A stretch of 58,340 nt of DNA from JBGQAS01 sp964498605 (GTDB lineage: Bacteria > Chloroflexota > Anaerolineae > Anaerolineales > Anaerolineaceae): positions 1-58,340 of the forward strand of contig CAZCHK010000008.1 of NCBI GenBank assembly GCA_964498605.1. Reading direction: 5' to 3'. Below are positions 41,399-49,693 of the stretch, in pieces (position 1 is the stretch's first letter; each line of letters opens with the position of its first letter). A program made the translations under genes and the position numbers. A model generated the notes under the pieces. It was not told the DNA's origin and ran no database searches. It saw only the letters and a program-made list of their open reading frames with translations.

Positions 41399-42321
41399 AT
41401 GATTTTACGTCTTGACCTGACATAGTCAATTTGATCGTGAGCGTGGTAAGAAGAACGCACCAAAGGGGCACTTTCAACCCAGTAGAATCCCAATTCAACA
41501 CCGAATCTCTTTAAATCCTCAAATTCTGAAGGATGGTAGTAGCGTGAAATAGGTAGATGTCTTCGGCTTGGCTGAAGGTACTGCCCGATCGTAAGAATAT
41601 CCACATCCCATGAACGCAACAGCTGCATTGTGCTTTTGATTTCATCGATCGTTTCACCCAACCCGACCATGATGCCAGATTTGGTGATGACCCCCGGAGC
41701 AACTCTTTTCGAGTTGACAAGAACATCCCGCGACCATTCTAATCTGTCCTGGGGCTGAACGGTTTTGAACAATCTCGGCACTGTTTCAAGGTTGTGATTG
41801 AGAATGTCAGGACCTGCGTCGAGAACGACCGAGAGCGCGGCAATGTCCCCTCGGAAATCGGGGATGAGAACTTCGACGCTCGAATCTGGGGACAGCTGGT
41901 GGATGCGATGAATGACCTCCGCGAAGACGCTCGCGCCTCCATCTTTCAGCTCATCACGGTTGACACTGGTGATCACGACATGCTTCAATCCCATCTTTTC
42001 CACCGCTTCAGCGACGTGGACCGGCTCAAGCCTGTCCAGCGGCAGAGGTTTTCCGTGACGGATGTCGCAGAAACCACATGCCCGCGTGCATATACTGCCA
42101 AGTATCAGAAACGTGGCTGTACCGCTGTTCCAGCACTCATTCAGGTTTGGGCAACATGCTTCTTCACAAACGGAATGCAGGGTCTTACTTCGCATGAGTG
42201 TATGGATCTGAAGCTGAGTTTCGTTTTTCCGCATGGCAATTCGGATCCATTCAGGGCGCCGTAGTGGGGTTGTGTTGATTTTTTTCGGATCAAGGCGATC
42301 GCGCGTCGGAGTGCCGGGCAT
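41377..42321 (-). CDS. lipA: Lipoyl synthase
   Basis: This 314-aa radical SAM enzyme inserts sulfur into protein-bound octanoyl groups. The auxiliary cluster Cys are in CEEACCPNLNEC and the radical SAM CxxxCxxC is CTRACGFC. The C-terminal RSSYHAHD supplies the conserved Ser. The start is ATG 42321, because TATAAT lies exactly 7 nt before it; ATG 42330 would lie inside the -10 box. The mRNA is therefore predicted to be leaderless. No lipB is adjacent. Confidence 0.95.
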   Translation of the reverse strand: MPGTPTRDRLDPKKINTTPLRRPEWIRIAMRKNETQLQIHTLMRSKTLHSVCEEACCPNLNECWNSGTATFLILGSICTRACGFCDIRHGKPLPLDRLEPVHVAEAVEKMGLKHVVITSVNRDELKDGGASVFAEVIHRIHQLSPDSSVEVLIPDFRGDIAALSVVLDAGPDILNHNLETVPRLFKTVQPQDRLEWSRDVLVNSKRVAPGVITKSGIMVGLGETIDEIKSTMQLLRSWDVDILTIGQYLQPSRRHLPISRYYHPSEFEDLKRFGVELGFYWVESAPLVRSSYHAHDQIDYVRSRRKIIYNQPQA

Positions 42322-42328
42322 GGAAAGC

Positions 42329-42334
42329 ATTATA
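42329..42334 (-). promoter_or_regulatory. -10 box of leaderless lipA
   Basis: On the minus strand TATAAT is followed by GCTTTCC (7 nt) and the ATG at 42321. Confidence 0.65.
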
Positions 42335-42358
42335 CCTCAGCGGAAAATCCTGCTGTGC

Positions 42359-42364
42359 TATACT
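42359..42364 (+). promoter_or_regulatory. Extended -10 box of leaderless rsmI
   Basis: TGCTATACT is followed by CAGCTC (6 nt) and the ATG at 42371. It is divergent from the lipA promoter in a 49-nt intergenic space. Confidence 0.65.
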
Positions 42365-42370
42365 CAGCTC

Positions 42371-43051
42371 ATGCTGTACCTGGTGGCAACGCCTATTGGA
42401 AACCTTGGAGATATGACGAAACGTGCGATAGATGTTTTATCCGCGGTTGATTTGGTGGTCAGTGAGGACACCAGGAAAACTGGATTTTTGCTGAATCATT
42501 TCGGAATCAAAAAACCTCAACTATCGTACCGCTCGGACAATGAAAAAAAAGTGCTGCCAAAGATCATCGAGATGTTGAGAAAACAACACAATATCGCAGT
42601 GGTCACTGACGCGGGCACTCCGGGAATATCCGATCCGGGATACCTTCTGGTCAGGGCAGCACTGGATGAAGAACTGCCTGTCGAAATGATCCCGGGTGCC
42701 AGCGCTTTCGTCATGGCAGTGGTCCTGTCCGGGCTGCCGGCGCACAGTTTCACATTCCGTGGTTTTCCGCCGCACAAGGCAGGTCCTCGGAAACGTTTTC
42801 TCAACGTGGATGCCGATTCGCCGCACACGCTGGTATATTACGAAAGCCCTTATCGGCTGAAAGCATTTCTCGCGGATGCGCATGAGGTCTTCGGGGACAG
42901 GGATGCCGCGATCTCCAATGATCTGACGAAGAAATTCGAACACACGGAGAGAGGCAGGTTATCGGATCTCATCCGTGTTTATCAAGGGAAGGAACCCCGA
43001 GGAGAATACACGCTCGTGATCAGTGGAAAAGATTATTCGCTTGCGAATTAA
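42371..43051 (+). CDS. rsmI: 16S rRNA (cytidine-1402-2'-O)-methyltransferase RsmI
   Basis: This 226-aa tetrapyrrole-methylase-fold enzyme methylates C1402 of 16S rRNA. Motifs are LYLVATPIGNLGD at the N-terminus, VVSEDTRKTGFLLNHF, VVTDAGTPGISDPG and GASAFVMAVVLSGLP. It is somewhat short at the C-terminus relative to E. coli. The ATG at 42371 starts directly at the first conserved residues. The mRNA is predicted to be leaderless. Confidence 0.93.
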   Translation: MLYLVATPIGNLGDMTKRAIDVLSAVDLVVSEDTRKTGFLLNHFGIKKPQLSYRSDNEKKVLPKIIEMLRKQHNIAVVTDAGTPGISDPGYLLVRAALDEELPVEMIPGASAFVMAVVLSGLPAHSFTFRGFPPHKAGPRKRFLNVDADSPHTLVYYESPYRLKAFLADAHEVFGDRDAAISNDLTKKFEHTERGRLSDLIRVYQGKEPRGEYTLVISGKDYSLAN

Positions 43052-43063
43052 CCTTCTGGAATG

Positions 43064-43069
43064 TATAAT
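43064..43069 (+). promoter_or_regulatory. -10 box of tRNA-Pro
   Basis: TATAAT lies 10 nt before the first base of the tRNA, leaving only a few nt of 5' leader. It is just after the rsmI stop. Confidence 0.55.
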
Positions 43070-43079
43070 ACGCATCCAT

Positions 43080-43157
43080 CGGGGCGTGGCTCAGACCGGC
43101 TAGAGCACTCGGTTCGGGACCGAGAGGTCGGCGGTTCAAATCCGCCCGCCCCGACCA
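43080..43157 (+). tRNA. tRNA-Pro (CGG)
   Basis: A full cloverleaf is present. The acceptor CGGGGCG pairs with CGCCCCG, the anticodon loop TTCGGGA gives anticodon CGG, the T-arm is GGCGGTTCAAATCCGCC, the discriminator is A, and CCA is encoded (43155-43157). It is the only tRNA here with encoded CCA. A degenerate copy of its 3' end lies at 45287-45318. Confidence 0.95.
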
Positions 43158-43159
43158 CC

Positions 43160-43197
43160 AACCGCCGACACACTGAAGAGAGGTCGGCGGTTTTCCA
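43160..43197 (+). terminator. Terminator after tRNA-Pro
   Basis: The 10-bp stem AACCGCCGAC (43160-43169) pairs with GTCGGCGGTT (43183-43192) and is followed by TTCCATT. The right arm with its flank repeats 15 nt of the tRNA variable/T-arm exactly (43122-43136). Confidence 0.7.
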
Positions 43198-43362
43198 TTC
43201 TGGCAATTGCTTCGCTGAAAATCACCCAACGCTGGCCGCTAACATTTTGAAGAGAACGGTGGTTGTATGTTTTTTACTCATTGAAGCGAGGAGTAAAAAT
43301 AAGTAAAATGGAACTGATGGGTAATTATTCATGGGTTACTGCTTAGCAATGGGAGAATCCTG

Positions 43363-44715
43363 GTGAACAAACATCAATCCGTAGATCACATGCCCCGCGC
43401 GGAACTTGAACAGAAACTGCGACAGCGCGAGGTCGAGCTGGAAATACTCACCGGGGTGCAGCTGGGTTTGGCTGCCCGGCTGGATGTGCAGGCGATCTAC
43501 GACCTGGTCGGCGACCGCATCCGCGAGATCTTCAACCCGGATGTGGTGATGCTTTCCACCTACGACGCCACGACCAAAACCGTCGAACACCGCTACGCCA
43601 TTGAGATGGGTGAGCGAATTTATGCGCCAGGGCATCTGCCGCCGGGGGGTTTCCGCTCGCAGATCATTGATAAACGTAAACCACTGCTGGAGAATGAGAA
43701 TGTCCCTGAGCTGGCCGCCCGTTTGGGTCAGCCCACGATTGCCGGTACGGTCACACCCAGGTCATGGCTGGGTGTGCCCATGATGGTGGGTGACCAGGTC
43801 ACCGGCATACTCAGCTTGCAGAGCGTGACCAGGGAGTTCGCTTTCACCGAATCAGACGTGCGCTTGATGGAAACGCTGGCGGCCTCGATGAGCGTGGCGC
43901 TCGAGAACGCGCGCCTTTGGGAACAGGAGCATCTTTACCGTAAAGCATTGGAACACGAGTTTGAGATCGGCAGGGCCATCCAGGTTGGCTTCCTGCCGGA
44001 AGTGTTGCCGCAGCCGCGCGGCTGGGAGATCGCCGCTTTTCTGCAGCCGGCACGTGAGGTGGCTGGAGATTTCTACGATGTCTTTCGACTGCCTGGCGGC
44101 AGGGTGGGGTTGGTGATGGCGGATGTGTGCGATAAAGGGCTGGGCGCTGCGCTGTTCATGACCCTGGTGCGCAGCCTGCTGCGTGGAATCACAAACATCG
44201 ATTCCTACACCTCCCCGGGCGTCAGAACCCGGCACAGCATCGAGGAGAGGTTACACCTGGCGGTGACATTCACCAACAATTACATTGAGGAAAATCATGG
44301 TAAAACAGGCATGTTTGCTACCGTGTTCTTAGGCATCCTGGACACGCGCACTGGCGTGCTGCGGTATGTCAACTGCGGGCATATGCCGCCGTTGATTTAC
44401 GGTGAAAAAGGCAGGTTGCGCGCGCTACCGCTTACCGGCCCGGCGGTTGGCGTCATCCATTCCCCTGAATTCGCAGTGCTTAAGGAAGAGCTTCGTCCAG
44501 GCGAGCTGCTCTTTGCTTATACCGACGGTCTGACCGACGCAGTGAACACCCGGGATGAGTATTTCACTTCCGCTAGGCTCACACCCATTCTTTCCGGTAG
44601 CGGGACTCCCTCTGTGATTGTGGAAAAGGTTAAGAAATCGATCGCTGAATTTACCCTCGGTGCGAAGCAGTTTGATGATATCGCCATGCTGGCGGTTAGC
44701 CGGGTTCAAAACTGA
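43363..44715 (+). CDS. GAF-SpoIIE (PP2C-type) serine phosphatase
   Basis: This 450-aa signalling protein has an N-terminal coiled coil (AELEQKLRQREVELEI), a GAF sensor domain (about 35-185) and a PP2C/SpoIIE catalytic domain (about 215-450). Its metal sites look intact: REVAGDFYDVF, GLVMADVCDKGLGAALFM, YVNCGHMPPL, FAYTDGLTDAVN, FDDIAMLAV. In the family such enzymes dephosphorylate anti-anti-sigma factors or similar; no partner gene is adjacent. GTG start after GGGAG. It is richer in GC than its surroundings and lies beside tRNA-Pro in a patch with signs of insertion. Confidence 0.88.
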   Translation: MNKHQSVDHMPRAELEQKLRQREVELEILTGVQLGLAARLDVQAIYDLVGDRIREIFNPDVVMLSTYDATTKTVEHRYAIEMGERIYAPGHLPPGGFRSQIIDKRKPLLENENVPELAARLGQPTIAGTVTPRSWLGVPMMVGDQVTGILSLQSVTREFAFTESDVRLMETLAASMSVALENARLWEQEHLYRKALEHEFEIGRAIQVGFLPEVLPQPRGWEIAAFLQPAREVAGDFYDVFRLPGGRVGLVMADVCDKGLGAALFMTLVRSLLRGITNIDSYTSPGVRTRHSIEERLHLAVTFTNNYIEENHGKTGMFATVFLGILDTRTGVLRYVNCGHMPPLIYGEKGRLRALPLTGPAVGVIHSPEFAVLKEELRPGELLFAYTDGLTDAVNTRDEYFTSARLTPILSGSGTPSVIVEKVKKSIAEFTLGAKQFDDIAMLAVSRVQN

Positions 44716-44800
44716 TCCATACCCGCGCCTGTCGGCTTTTCCTGTGTATCGTTGATAAAAATGACTGCCAAACGGTTTTGCGCCTGTGGAGGACCGTTTT

Positions 44801-45214
44801 ATGCGCAAATTCATCCTCTGGCTGGTTCTCATGCTTGTGGTTTCTATTGTTGCACCAGTCTGCACGAAAGTGGCACAACCCGCCTACCCACTGTGGTTCA
44901 ACCCCGCTCCCAGCAGCGAACAGATCCACATGCGTATGAACATCCGCGAAGAAACCAGCGTGGATGAACGGGGTGTGGCAGAGTTGAGCGCGTTATTCAC
45001 GATGGAAAACCTGGGAGGCGCAGCAGAATGCATGCCCGTGCGTTTTCCAGCAGGAATAAGAGACGGCTGGATTGGTGTATCAAACTTTGAGGATATCTTC
45101 GTGAAGGTTGATGAATTTCCATACTTTCGGAATTCTCTTCAGAAGATGAATATTGTTCTACGAGTTATTATCATGGTAAAGCATCCTCAGGAAAAATCAA
45201 TCATCTCTGATTGA
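44801..45214 (+). pseudogene. Truncated exported protein, 3' end lost
   Basis: The ATG at 44801 follows GGAGGA and gives a signal peptide (MRKFILWLVLMLVVSIVAPVC) and about 80 plausible residues (SVDERGVAELSALFTMENLGG, MPVRFPAGIRDGW). After about 45110 the composition turns sharply AT-rich. The frame runs on through a sequence without protein character (NSLQKMNIVLRVIIMVKHPQ) to a chance stop. I read it as the 5' fragment of a longer gene cut by a rearrangement. Family not recognised. Confidence 0.6.
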
Positions 45215-45286
45215 TTATCAATTTGTGGATACTTTTCAGGGGATTATTCGATTTTTTATGGTTTATAAGGTTATTGACATGTCCAA

Positions 45287-45318
45287 GAGTTCGGCGGTTT
45301 GAATCCACCCGTCCCGAC
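45287..45318 (+). repeat. Degenerate copy of the tRNA-Pro 3' end (att-like)
   Basis: This 32-nt segment matches tRNA-Pro positions 43124-43155 at 27 of 32 bases (changes G-T, C-T, A-G, G-A, C-T). It covers the T-arm and 3' acceptor strand. It lies 2.1 kb away in the same orientation, as expected for the far attachment site of an element integrated at the tRNA. No integrase remains in the window. Confidence 0.55.
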
Positions 45319-45463
45319 AGAGCTTTGATTAATATTTTTTTTACCTGACCGAACTACACCTGCCAAAAAAAGTTTATGAGATAATTGTAATAATAGTAAG
45401 TATTAACCATTTACAGGATAGCAGATACTGTTTTTTGGGGTAATTTAGGGTGAAGAATGTGCA

Positions 45464-46378
45464 ATGAATAGAAAATCGATATCAAGCTGTTTTGCCGATG
45501 GGAAAAAAACTCTCAAACTAATCACTGGGATTATTCTGCTAATACTATCTTTTGTTTTGATTACATGGTTTGTGTACAGATACATGCCTGTTAATGTTGC
45601 TTTTGTTAGTGATGGTGCGCCTTCTTTTGGCAGTGATTGGAGAGGATCTTTTTATCGAGCAGCTTTAAACCTTTTTCTCGGCAAGTCCCCATATTTGATT
45701 CATTCTTTCTATAATCCCCCATGGATCTTGTTACCTTTAATCCCACTGATATTTTTGCCAGTGCCTTTAGGTATCGCCATCATGTTTACATTGAATATAT
45801 TTTCTTATTCGTTCACCGCGTATAAATTAAAAATGAATCCCGTTTTGATCCTTCCACTTATCCTTTTTTCGGGTATCAGCAATTGCGCGGCAAATGGAAA
45901 TATTGATGGCTTAATTTCATTAGGCTTTGTTCTCCCACCATCTATTGGATTATTTTTCGTTTTGGCCAAACCACAAATTGGGATCGCTGTAGCTTTGTTT
46001 TGGCTAGTAATGGCGTGGAAGCAAGGTGGGATTGTTAAAGTTATCAAGGTGTTTGCTCCTGTCACCATAGCCTTCATAATTTCAATCAGCATTTANNNNN
46101 NNNNNCCTTGGTTTATCACTGCGAACAGGGTTCGTGAAGAGGCATGGAATGTCAGCTTATTTCCAGTAGGCATTGCAATTGGAGTTTGTTTGCTGGTTTT
46201 AGGTTTGTGGAAGAAAGAAGTTAAGTTTGCTATAGCTGCTTCCCCATTTCTATCTCCTTATTTGACAGGACATTCTTGGGCGATTGTGACATTAGGATTA
46301 GCATCCTTATTCCCTAGAAAGTTTTCCAGTACTGTCGAAAACAAGCTGGATGACAATAATACGATTAAGAATATTTAG
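45464..46378 (+). CDS. Polytopic membrane protein, GT87/DUF2029-like (contains assembly gap)
   Basis: This 304-aa reading frame contains about eight to nine hydrophobic helices, with DWRGSFYRAALNLFLGKSPYL and SFYNPPWILLPLIPL near the first loop. This pattern is reminiscent of polyprenyl-phosphate-dependent glycosyltransferases of the DUF2029/GT87 type. GC is clearly lower than in the flanks (about 40%). Ten N at 46096-46105 lie within it, so the frame across the gap is by chance and residues there are unknown. The ATG at 45464 has no strong ribosome binding site. Confidence 0.6.
   Translation: MNRKSISSCFADGKKTLKLITGIILLILSFVLITWFVYRYMPVNVAFVSDGAPSFGSDWRGSFYRAALNLFLGKSPYLIHSFYNPPWILLPLIPLIFLPVPLGIAIMFTLNIFSYSFTAYKLKMNPVLILPLILFSGISNCAANGNIDGLISLGFVLPPSIGLFFVLAKPQIGIAVALFWLVMAWKQGGIVKVIKVFAPVTIAFIISISIXXXXPWFITANRVREEAWNVSLFPVGIAIGVCLLVLGLWKKEVKFAIAASPFLSPYLTGHSWAIVTLGLASLFPRKFSSTVENKLDDNNTIKNI
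46096..46105. other. Assembly gap (10 N)
   Basis: Ten undetermined bases interrupt the AT-rich membrane-protein gene. The true gap length may differ, and contigs on the two sides may have been joined by scaffolding. Confidence 0.99.
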
Positions 46379-46718
46379 TTGGTTCAAGCAGTAGAGGCGT
46401 AATCTACCCTGCATCTTGTACTTAGCCGCAATGTTTTTTTATCAATTCGTCTTGCTGATTTATCATGAAGCCAATAACGCTGTCTTCCTCGATCGCACTT
46501 ACACTCGTAGCAATTATCTTATAATCTTTTTTAATATTAAGAATCTCCTGGTGTAAGTAGAAACTGATTTCTATACAAAGGTGATGATTGGATAACTCGA
46601 GGTTTCTCAATGATTGGCGGATTCAATTTTCATTAGGATGTTGTTTCTTGCGGTAGTTGGCCGCTCGATTAAAGGATTCTCGAAATAGTTCACTGGTTAT
46701 TTTGATAAAATACCTGTC
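46379..46718. other. Intergenic stretch, no supported gene
   Basis: This stretch is AT-rich and about 340 nt long. A 62-codon minus-strand frame (46422-46610) begins with TTG and lacks a ribosome binding site and any recognisable feature; I do not support it. The only clear signal is the galK -10 box at the right end. Confidence 0.6.
46706..46711 (+). promoter_or_regulatory. Extended -10 box of leaderless galK
   Basis: TGATAAAAT is followed by ACCTGTC (7 nt) and the GTG at 46719. Confidence 0.55.
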
Positions 46719-47891
46719 GTGGAGAAATTCCCTTGTTTTAACCCTACGCTTCACATCTTTGGTTCAGAATGCGTTGACCTCTATAAAAAGAGATTCCACT
46801 CACAACCAGAGTATCTTATCCGCGCGCCCGGTAGAGTCAACCTCATTGGGGAACATACGGACTACAACAACGGATTTGTTTTACCGGCCGCCATCGATCG
46901 CTGCGCCTGGGTCGCCTTGAGCATCCTGGATGAACCAAAAGTATATTTGTATTCAGAGAACCTGGGAAAATCCATGGAATTTGATCTGCGGAAAATCCCG
47001 CGTGATGGAAAGGGCTGGGAGAAATACTTGATGGGTGTTGCGGGAGAATTGTCAGCAGAAGGCTGGCCGATTCGCGGATGGAAAGGGGTCATTCATTCCG
47101 ACATACCCATTGGGGGAGGGCTTTCATCTTCAGCTGCGGTGGAAATGGCCTATGTGCGTTCCTTCGCCGCAGCAGCCGGACAAACTTGGAGCCCAAAGGA
47201 AATGGCGCTCATCGGGCAAAGAGCAGATCGGAACTGGGTCGGCATCTCCAGCGGGATCATGGATCAATTGATCTCTGCGGCCGGGGTGAGAGACAACGCG
47301 CTGCTGCTCGATTGCTTGTCGCTTGAATACCGTCCAGTTCCCATGTTGCCAGATTGCTCGATCGTGGTCATGGACACAAAAACCCGCCGGCAATTGGTGG
47401 ATTCGACCTATAACAAGATCCGAGGTGAATGTGAGGAAGCTGCCCTTATGTTGGGTGGAAATTCTCTCAGGGATTTTCAAGATGTCGAAATTCACAGGAT
47501 AGACATGCTGCCAGAATACCTGAAGAAACGAGCTCTTCATGTCATCAGTGAGAATCGACGCACACTGGTTATGGAAGAGGCCATGCAAATTGGAGACGCG
47601 CTTCAGGCAGGATCATTGATGTATGACAGTCACCGCAGCTTGCGTGACGATTATGAAGTTTCGTGCCAGGCGCTGGATGTGATGGTTGAGTGCGCGATGG
47701 GGCATCCAGCCTGCCTTGGCGCAAGGATGACAGGAGCGGGTTTTGGCGGGTGTGCGATCGCCTTGGTGAAGCAGGATCAAACCGCTGAGTTCATCGCGCG
47801 TACAGCACAGTGTTATGAAAAAAAGATGCACTGCAAGCCTGAAATATTCCAGGTCCAGATATCTGATGGGGCTTCATGCATGCGCATCTGA
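46719..47891 (+). CDS. galK: Galactokinase
   Basis: This 390-aa GHMP kinase phosphorylates galactose at C1. The galactokinase signature GRVNLIGEHTDYNNG is near residue 30. The ATP-binding motif is PIGGGLSSSAAVEMA, and the catalytic Asp region is WVGISSGIMDQLIS. The third GHMP motif is GARMTGAGFGGCAIAL. GTG 46719 is 7 nt after an extended -10 box, so the mRNA is probably leaderless. No galT or galE is adjacent; a convergent phosphatase follows. Confidence 0.94.
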   Translation: MEKFPCFNPTLHIFGSECVDLYKKRFHSQPEYLIRAPGRVNLIGEHTDYNNGFVLPAAIDRCAWVALSILDEPKVYLYSENLGKSMEFDLRKIPRDGKGWEKYLMGVAGELSAEGWPIRGWKGVIHSDIPIGGGLSSSAAVEMAYVRSFAAAAGQTWSPKEMALIGQRADRNWVGISSGIMDQLISAAGVRDNALLLDCLSLEYRPVPMLPDCSIVVMDTKTRRQLVDSTYNKIRGECEEAALMLGGNSLRDFQDVEIHRIDMLPEYLKKRALHVISENRRTLVMEEAMQIGDALQAGSLMYDSHRSLRDDYEVSCQALDVMVECAMGHPACLGARMTGAGFGGCAIALVKQDQTAEFIARTAQCYEKKMHCKPEIFQVQISDGASCMRI

Positions 47892-48069
47892 TCAAGGCAG
47901 CGGTTTGATTTTCTCTGGTATTGATGGATCACATCCATCGATTGATCCAATAAAAAATTCCCCTGTTTACTTCCCGGTTGGTGTGTGATGTTATCAGTTG
48001 ACTTCTGTTCAATGATGGCTGAAAGAATCACCAGATCATACGGTTTAACACATGCTCATTTCTCCGGCG

Positions 48070-48600
48070 TCATTCCCTGGTTTTCCAGTTCTTGATCATG
48101 TTCCGTTGCTCATCGGTTTCAGGCGAGGCGTGGTACCAATCCATTGTTCCTTTGCGCAGTAACGCGATCTTTCTGATGGCCTGTTCGCCATCCAATCCGT
48201 GTCTGACAAGGTAGCAACCGACCACAGTCCCGGTCCTGCCGATCCCTCCCCGGCAATGAAGATAAACATTCAATTTACTGTCGATGGATGAATCAATGAG
48301 ATCCAGTATTGTCTTCATGAATCGTTCAGATGGGCAGGAATAATCAATGATGGCCATACGGTGGTACGCGAAATGCATTGTGCTATGCCGGAAGACTTTC
48401 AACGCGTTTTTTTTGTATGATGGAGCATCACCCTGATGGGTCAGATCGATGAAGACGCTCAGGCCGATATCCCTGAAACGTTCCAGCCTTGATCTTGTCA
48501 GCGCATCGTCCTTTGAATAAGGATGATCACCCGCAAGAAGTCGGCCAGGAATTACCCAGTAGGTCGTGGTGAACGGGGCAGGTGATTGAACTGAGATCAT
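48070..48600 (-). CDS. Dual-specificity/tyrosine protein phosphatase-like protein
   Basis: This 176-aa protein has the cysteine phosphatase loop HCRGGIGRTG (CX5R) at about residue 114. The upstream WVIPGRLLAGDHPYS is typical of bacterial and plant DSP-like proteins. The general-acid Asp could be in IDYSCPSE. Substrate unknown. The start overlaps the stop of the membrane-protein gene by 4 nt, as last gene of a five-gene minus-strand operon. The 178 nt beyond its 3' end, before galK, hold only a weak hairpin (47923-47939). Confidence 0.85.
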   Translation of the reverse strand: MISVQSPAPFTTTYWVIPGRLLAGDHPYSKDDALTRSRLERFRDIGLSVFIDLTHQGDAPSYKKNALKVFRHSTMHFAYHRMAIIDYSCPSERFMKTILDLIDSSIDSKLNVYLHCRGGIGRTGTVVGCYLVRHGLDGEQAIRKIALLRKGTMDWYHASPETDEQRNMIKNWKTRE

Positions 48601-49691
48601 ACGGTGATGTTTCCATCCGGGCTTTGGATGATGAACCGCTTACGGTAACGGATCAACACGAACAAAATCAGGAACTCAACAGAAGCGATTGAGATCGAGG
48701 AAAACTGGTCATAATAGAACACGAACAGGTTGACTGCTGATATCAGCGTCAGCAAACTGATCAATGCCAGAAGCGTACCAGAGCGGTCTTTGCCCAAGAG
48801 AAGCATGATGGCAGACAGGATCAAAAGGCTGCCCAGGACCACATCCGCGATGATCAGCGCGTAGAGGACAGTTGTGTTCGTCATTTGCTGCAGGATATTT
48901 TCGTCCACGAGTGTCGATAGCGAGGGCATGTCAGCCAACGCAGTGTAGCTGGTTATTAAGTAAAGCGGCGTGAGCGCAATCCAAACTGCAAGCCCTATCA
49001 AGAAAAGGGCAATAACGATGCGCATCCTCTTTCGGGAAAAATGATGTTTTTCAAAATGAACCCAGGCTTTTGTGATCTTATAGATCAGTGTATCTTTATC
49101 AGTTGTGACATACAGGGCGTTTTCTTCGAGATACTTGAGCATGACCTCGGCCAGGTTTCTTTGTTCAATCTCATCCGCCTGCGCGATCACGCGCAGCAGG
49201 CGATTTTTCATGTCTTTTTGTTCTGTGATCGTCAGGTCATGATCCAGTATCTCTTCTAGCTGCTGGGCGATGTGATACATTTCTTCTCTGGAAGAAGGTT
49301 TTTTGCGCTTCTGGAACATGACGAAGGCGAAAAAAGTCAAAAGAAAAAAGGCGTAGATAATTGGTGCAGCGGCCGGATAAAAATAATCGTTGCTTTGGGT
49401 GATGAACTTGCCAACCTCATCGATGAACAACCCAACACCTGCACCTGCCAGCACGGATCCCAGAATTCTGATCTGCCGGTTGGCGAACATGAGCATTAGA
49501 AGGCACGCAGCAAAAAGAAGGATGCCACCCCAGAGCACATGCGCGATGTGCAGTTCTGAATTACCAAGCTGAGGATAACCGGTCAGAAATAGCCCCGCAC
49601 GGGTGATTGCGACAGCAGCCGCGAAACTGAGCAGCGTAAGCAGCAAATACTGCTCTGCGTGATTGCGCGGGATAAGTCTTTTCTTTTCCAT
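48597..49691 (-). CDS. Polytopic membrane protein of unknown function
   Basis: This 364-aa protein has four helices in the N-terminal 125 residues, including HIAHVLWGGILLFAACLLMLMF and GAGVGLFIDEVGKFIT. A charged cytoplasmic segment of about 90 residues follows (HIAQQLEEILDHDLTITEQKDMKNRLLRVI region), then four more helices. No family recognised. It lies 2 nt after dcd and overlaps the phosphatase gene, so the two probably act together. Confidence 0.75.
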   Translation of the reverse strand: MEKKRLIPRNHAEQYLLLTLLSFAAAVAITRAGLFLTGYPQLGNSELHIAHVLWGGILLFAACLLMLMFANRQIRILGSVLAGAGVGLFIDEVGKFITQSNDYFYPAAAPIIYAFFLLTFFAFVMFQKRKKPSSREEMYHIAQQLEEILDHDLTITEQKDMKNRLLRVIAQADEIEQRNLAEVMLKYLEENALYVTTDKDTLIYKITKAWVHFEKHHFSRKRMRIVIALFLIGLAVWIALTPLYLITSYTALADMPSLSTLVDENILQQMTNTTVLYALIIADVVLGSLLILSAIMLLLGKDRSGTLLALISLLTLISAVNLFVFYYDQFSSISIASVEFLILFVLIRYRKRFIIQSPDGNITV

Positions 49692-49693
49692 TG

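Noticed and set aside
46422..46610. 62-codon minus-strand frame in the AT-rich intergenic stretch
   Set aside because: TTG start without ribosome binding site, no recognisable domain, and a length expected by chance in AT-rich DNA.
47923..47939. GATGGAT-CAC-ATCCATC hairpin between galK and the phosphatase gene
   Set aside because: A 7-bp stem without a following T-tract on either strand; not enough for a terminator call.
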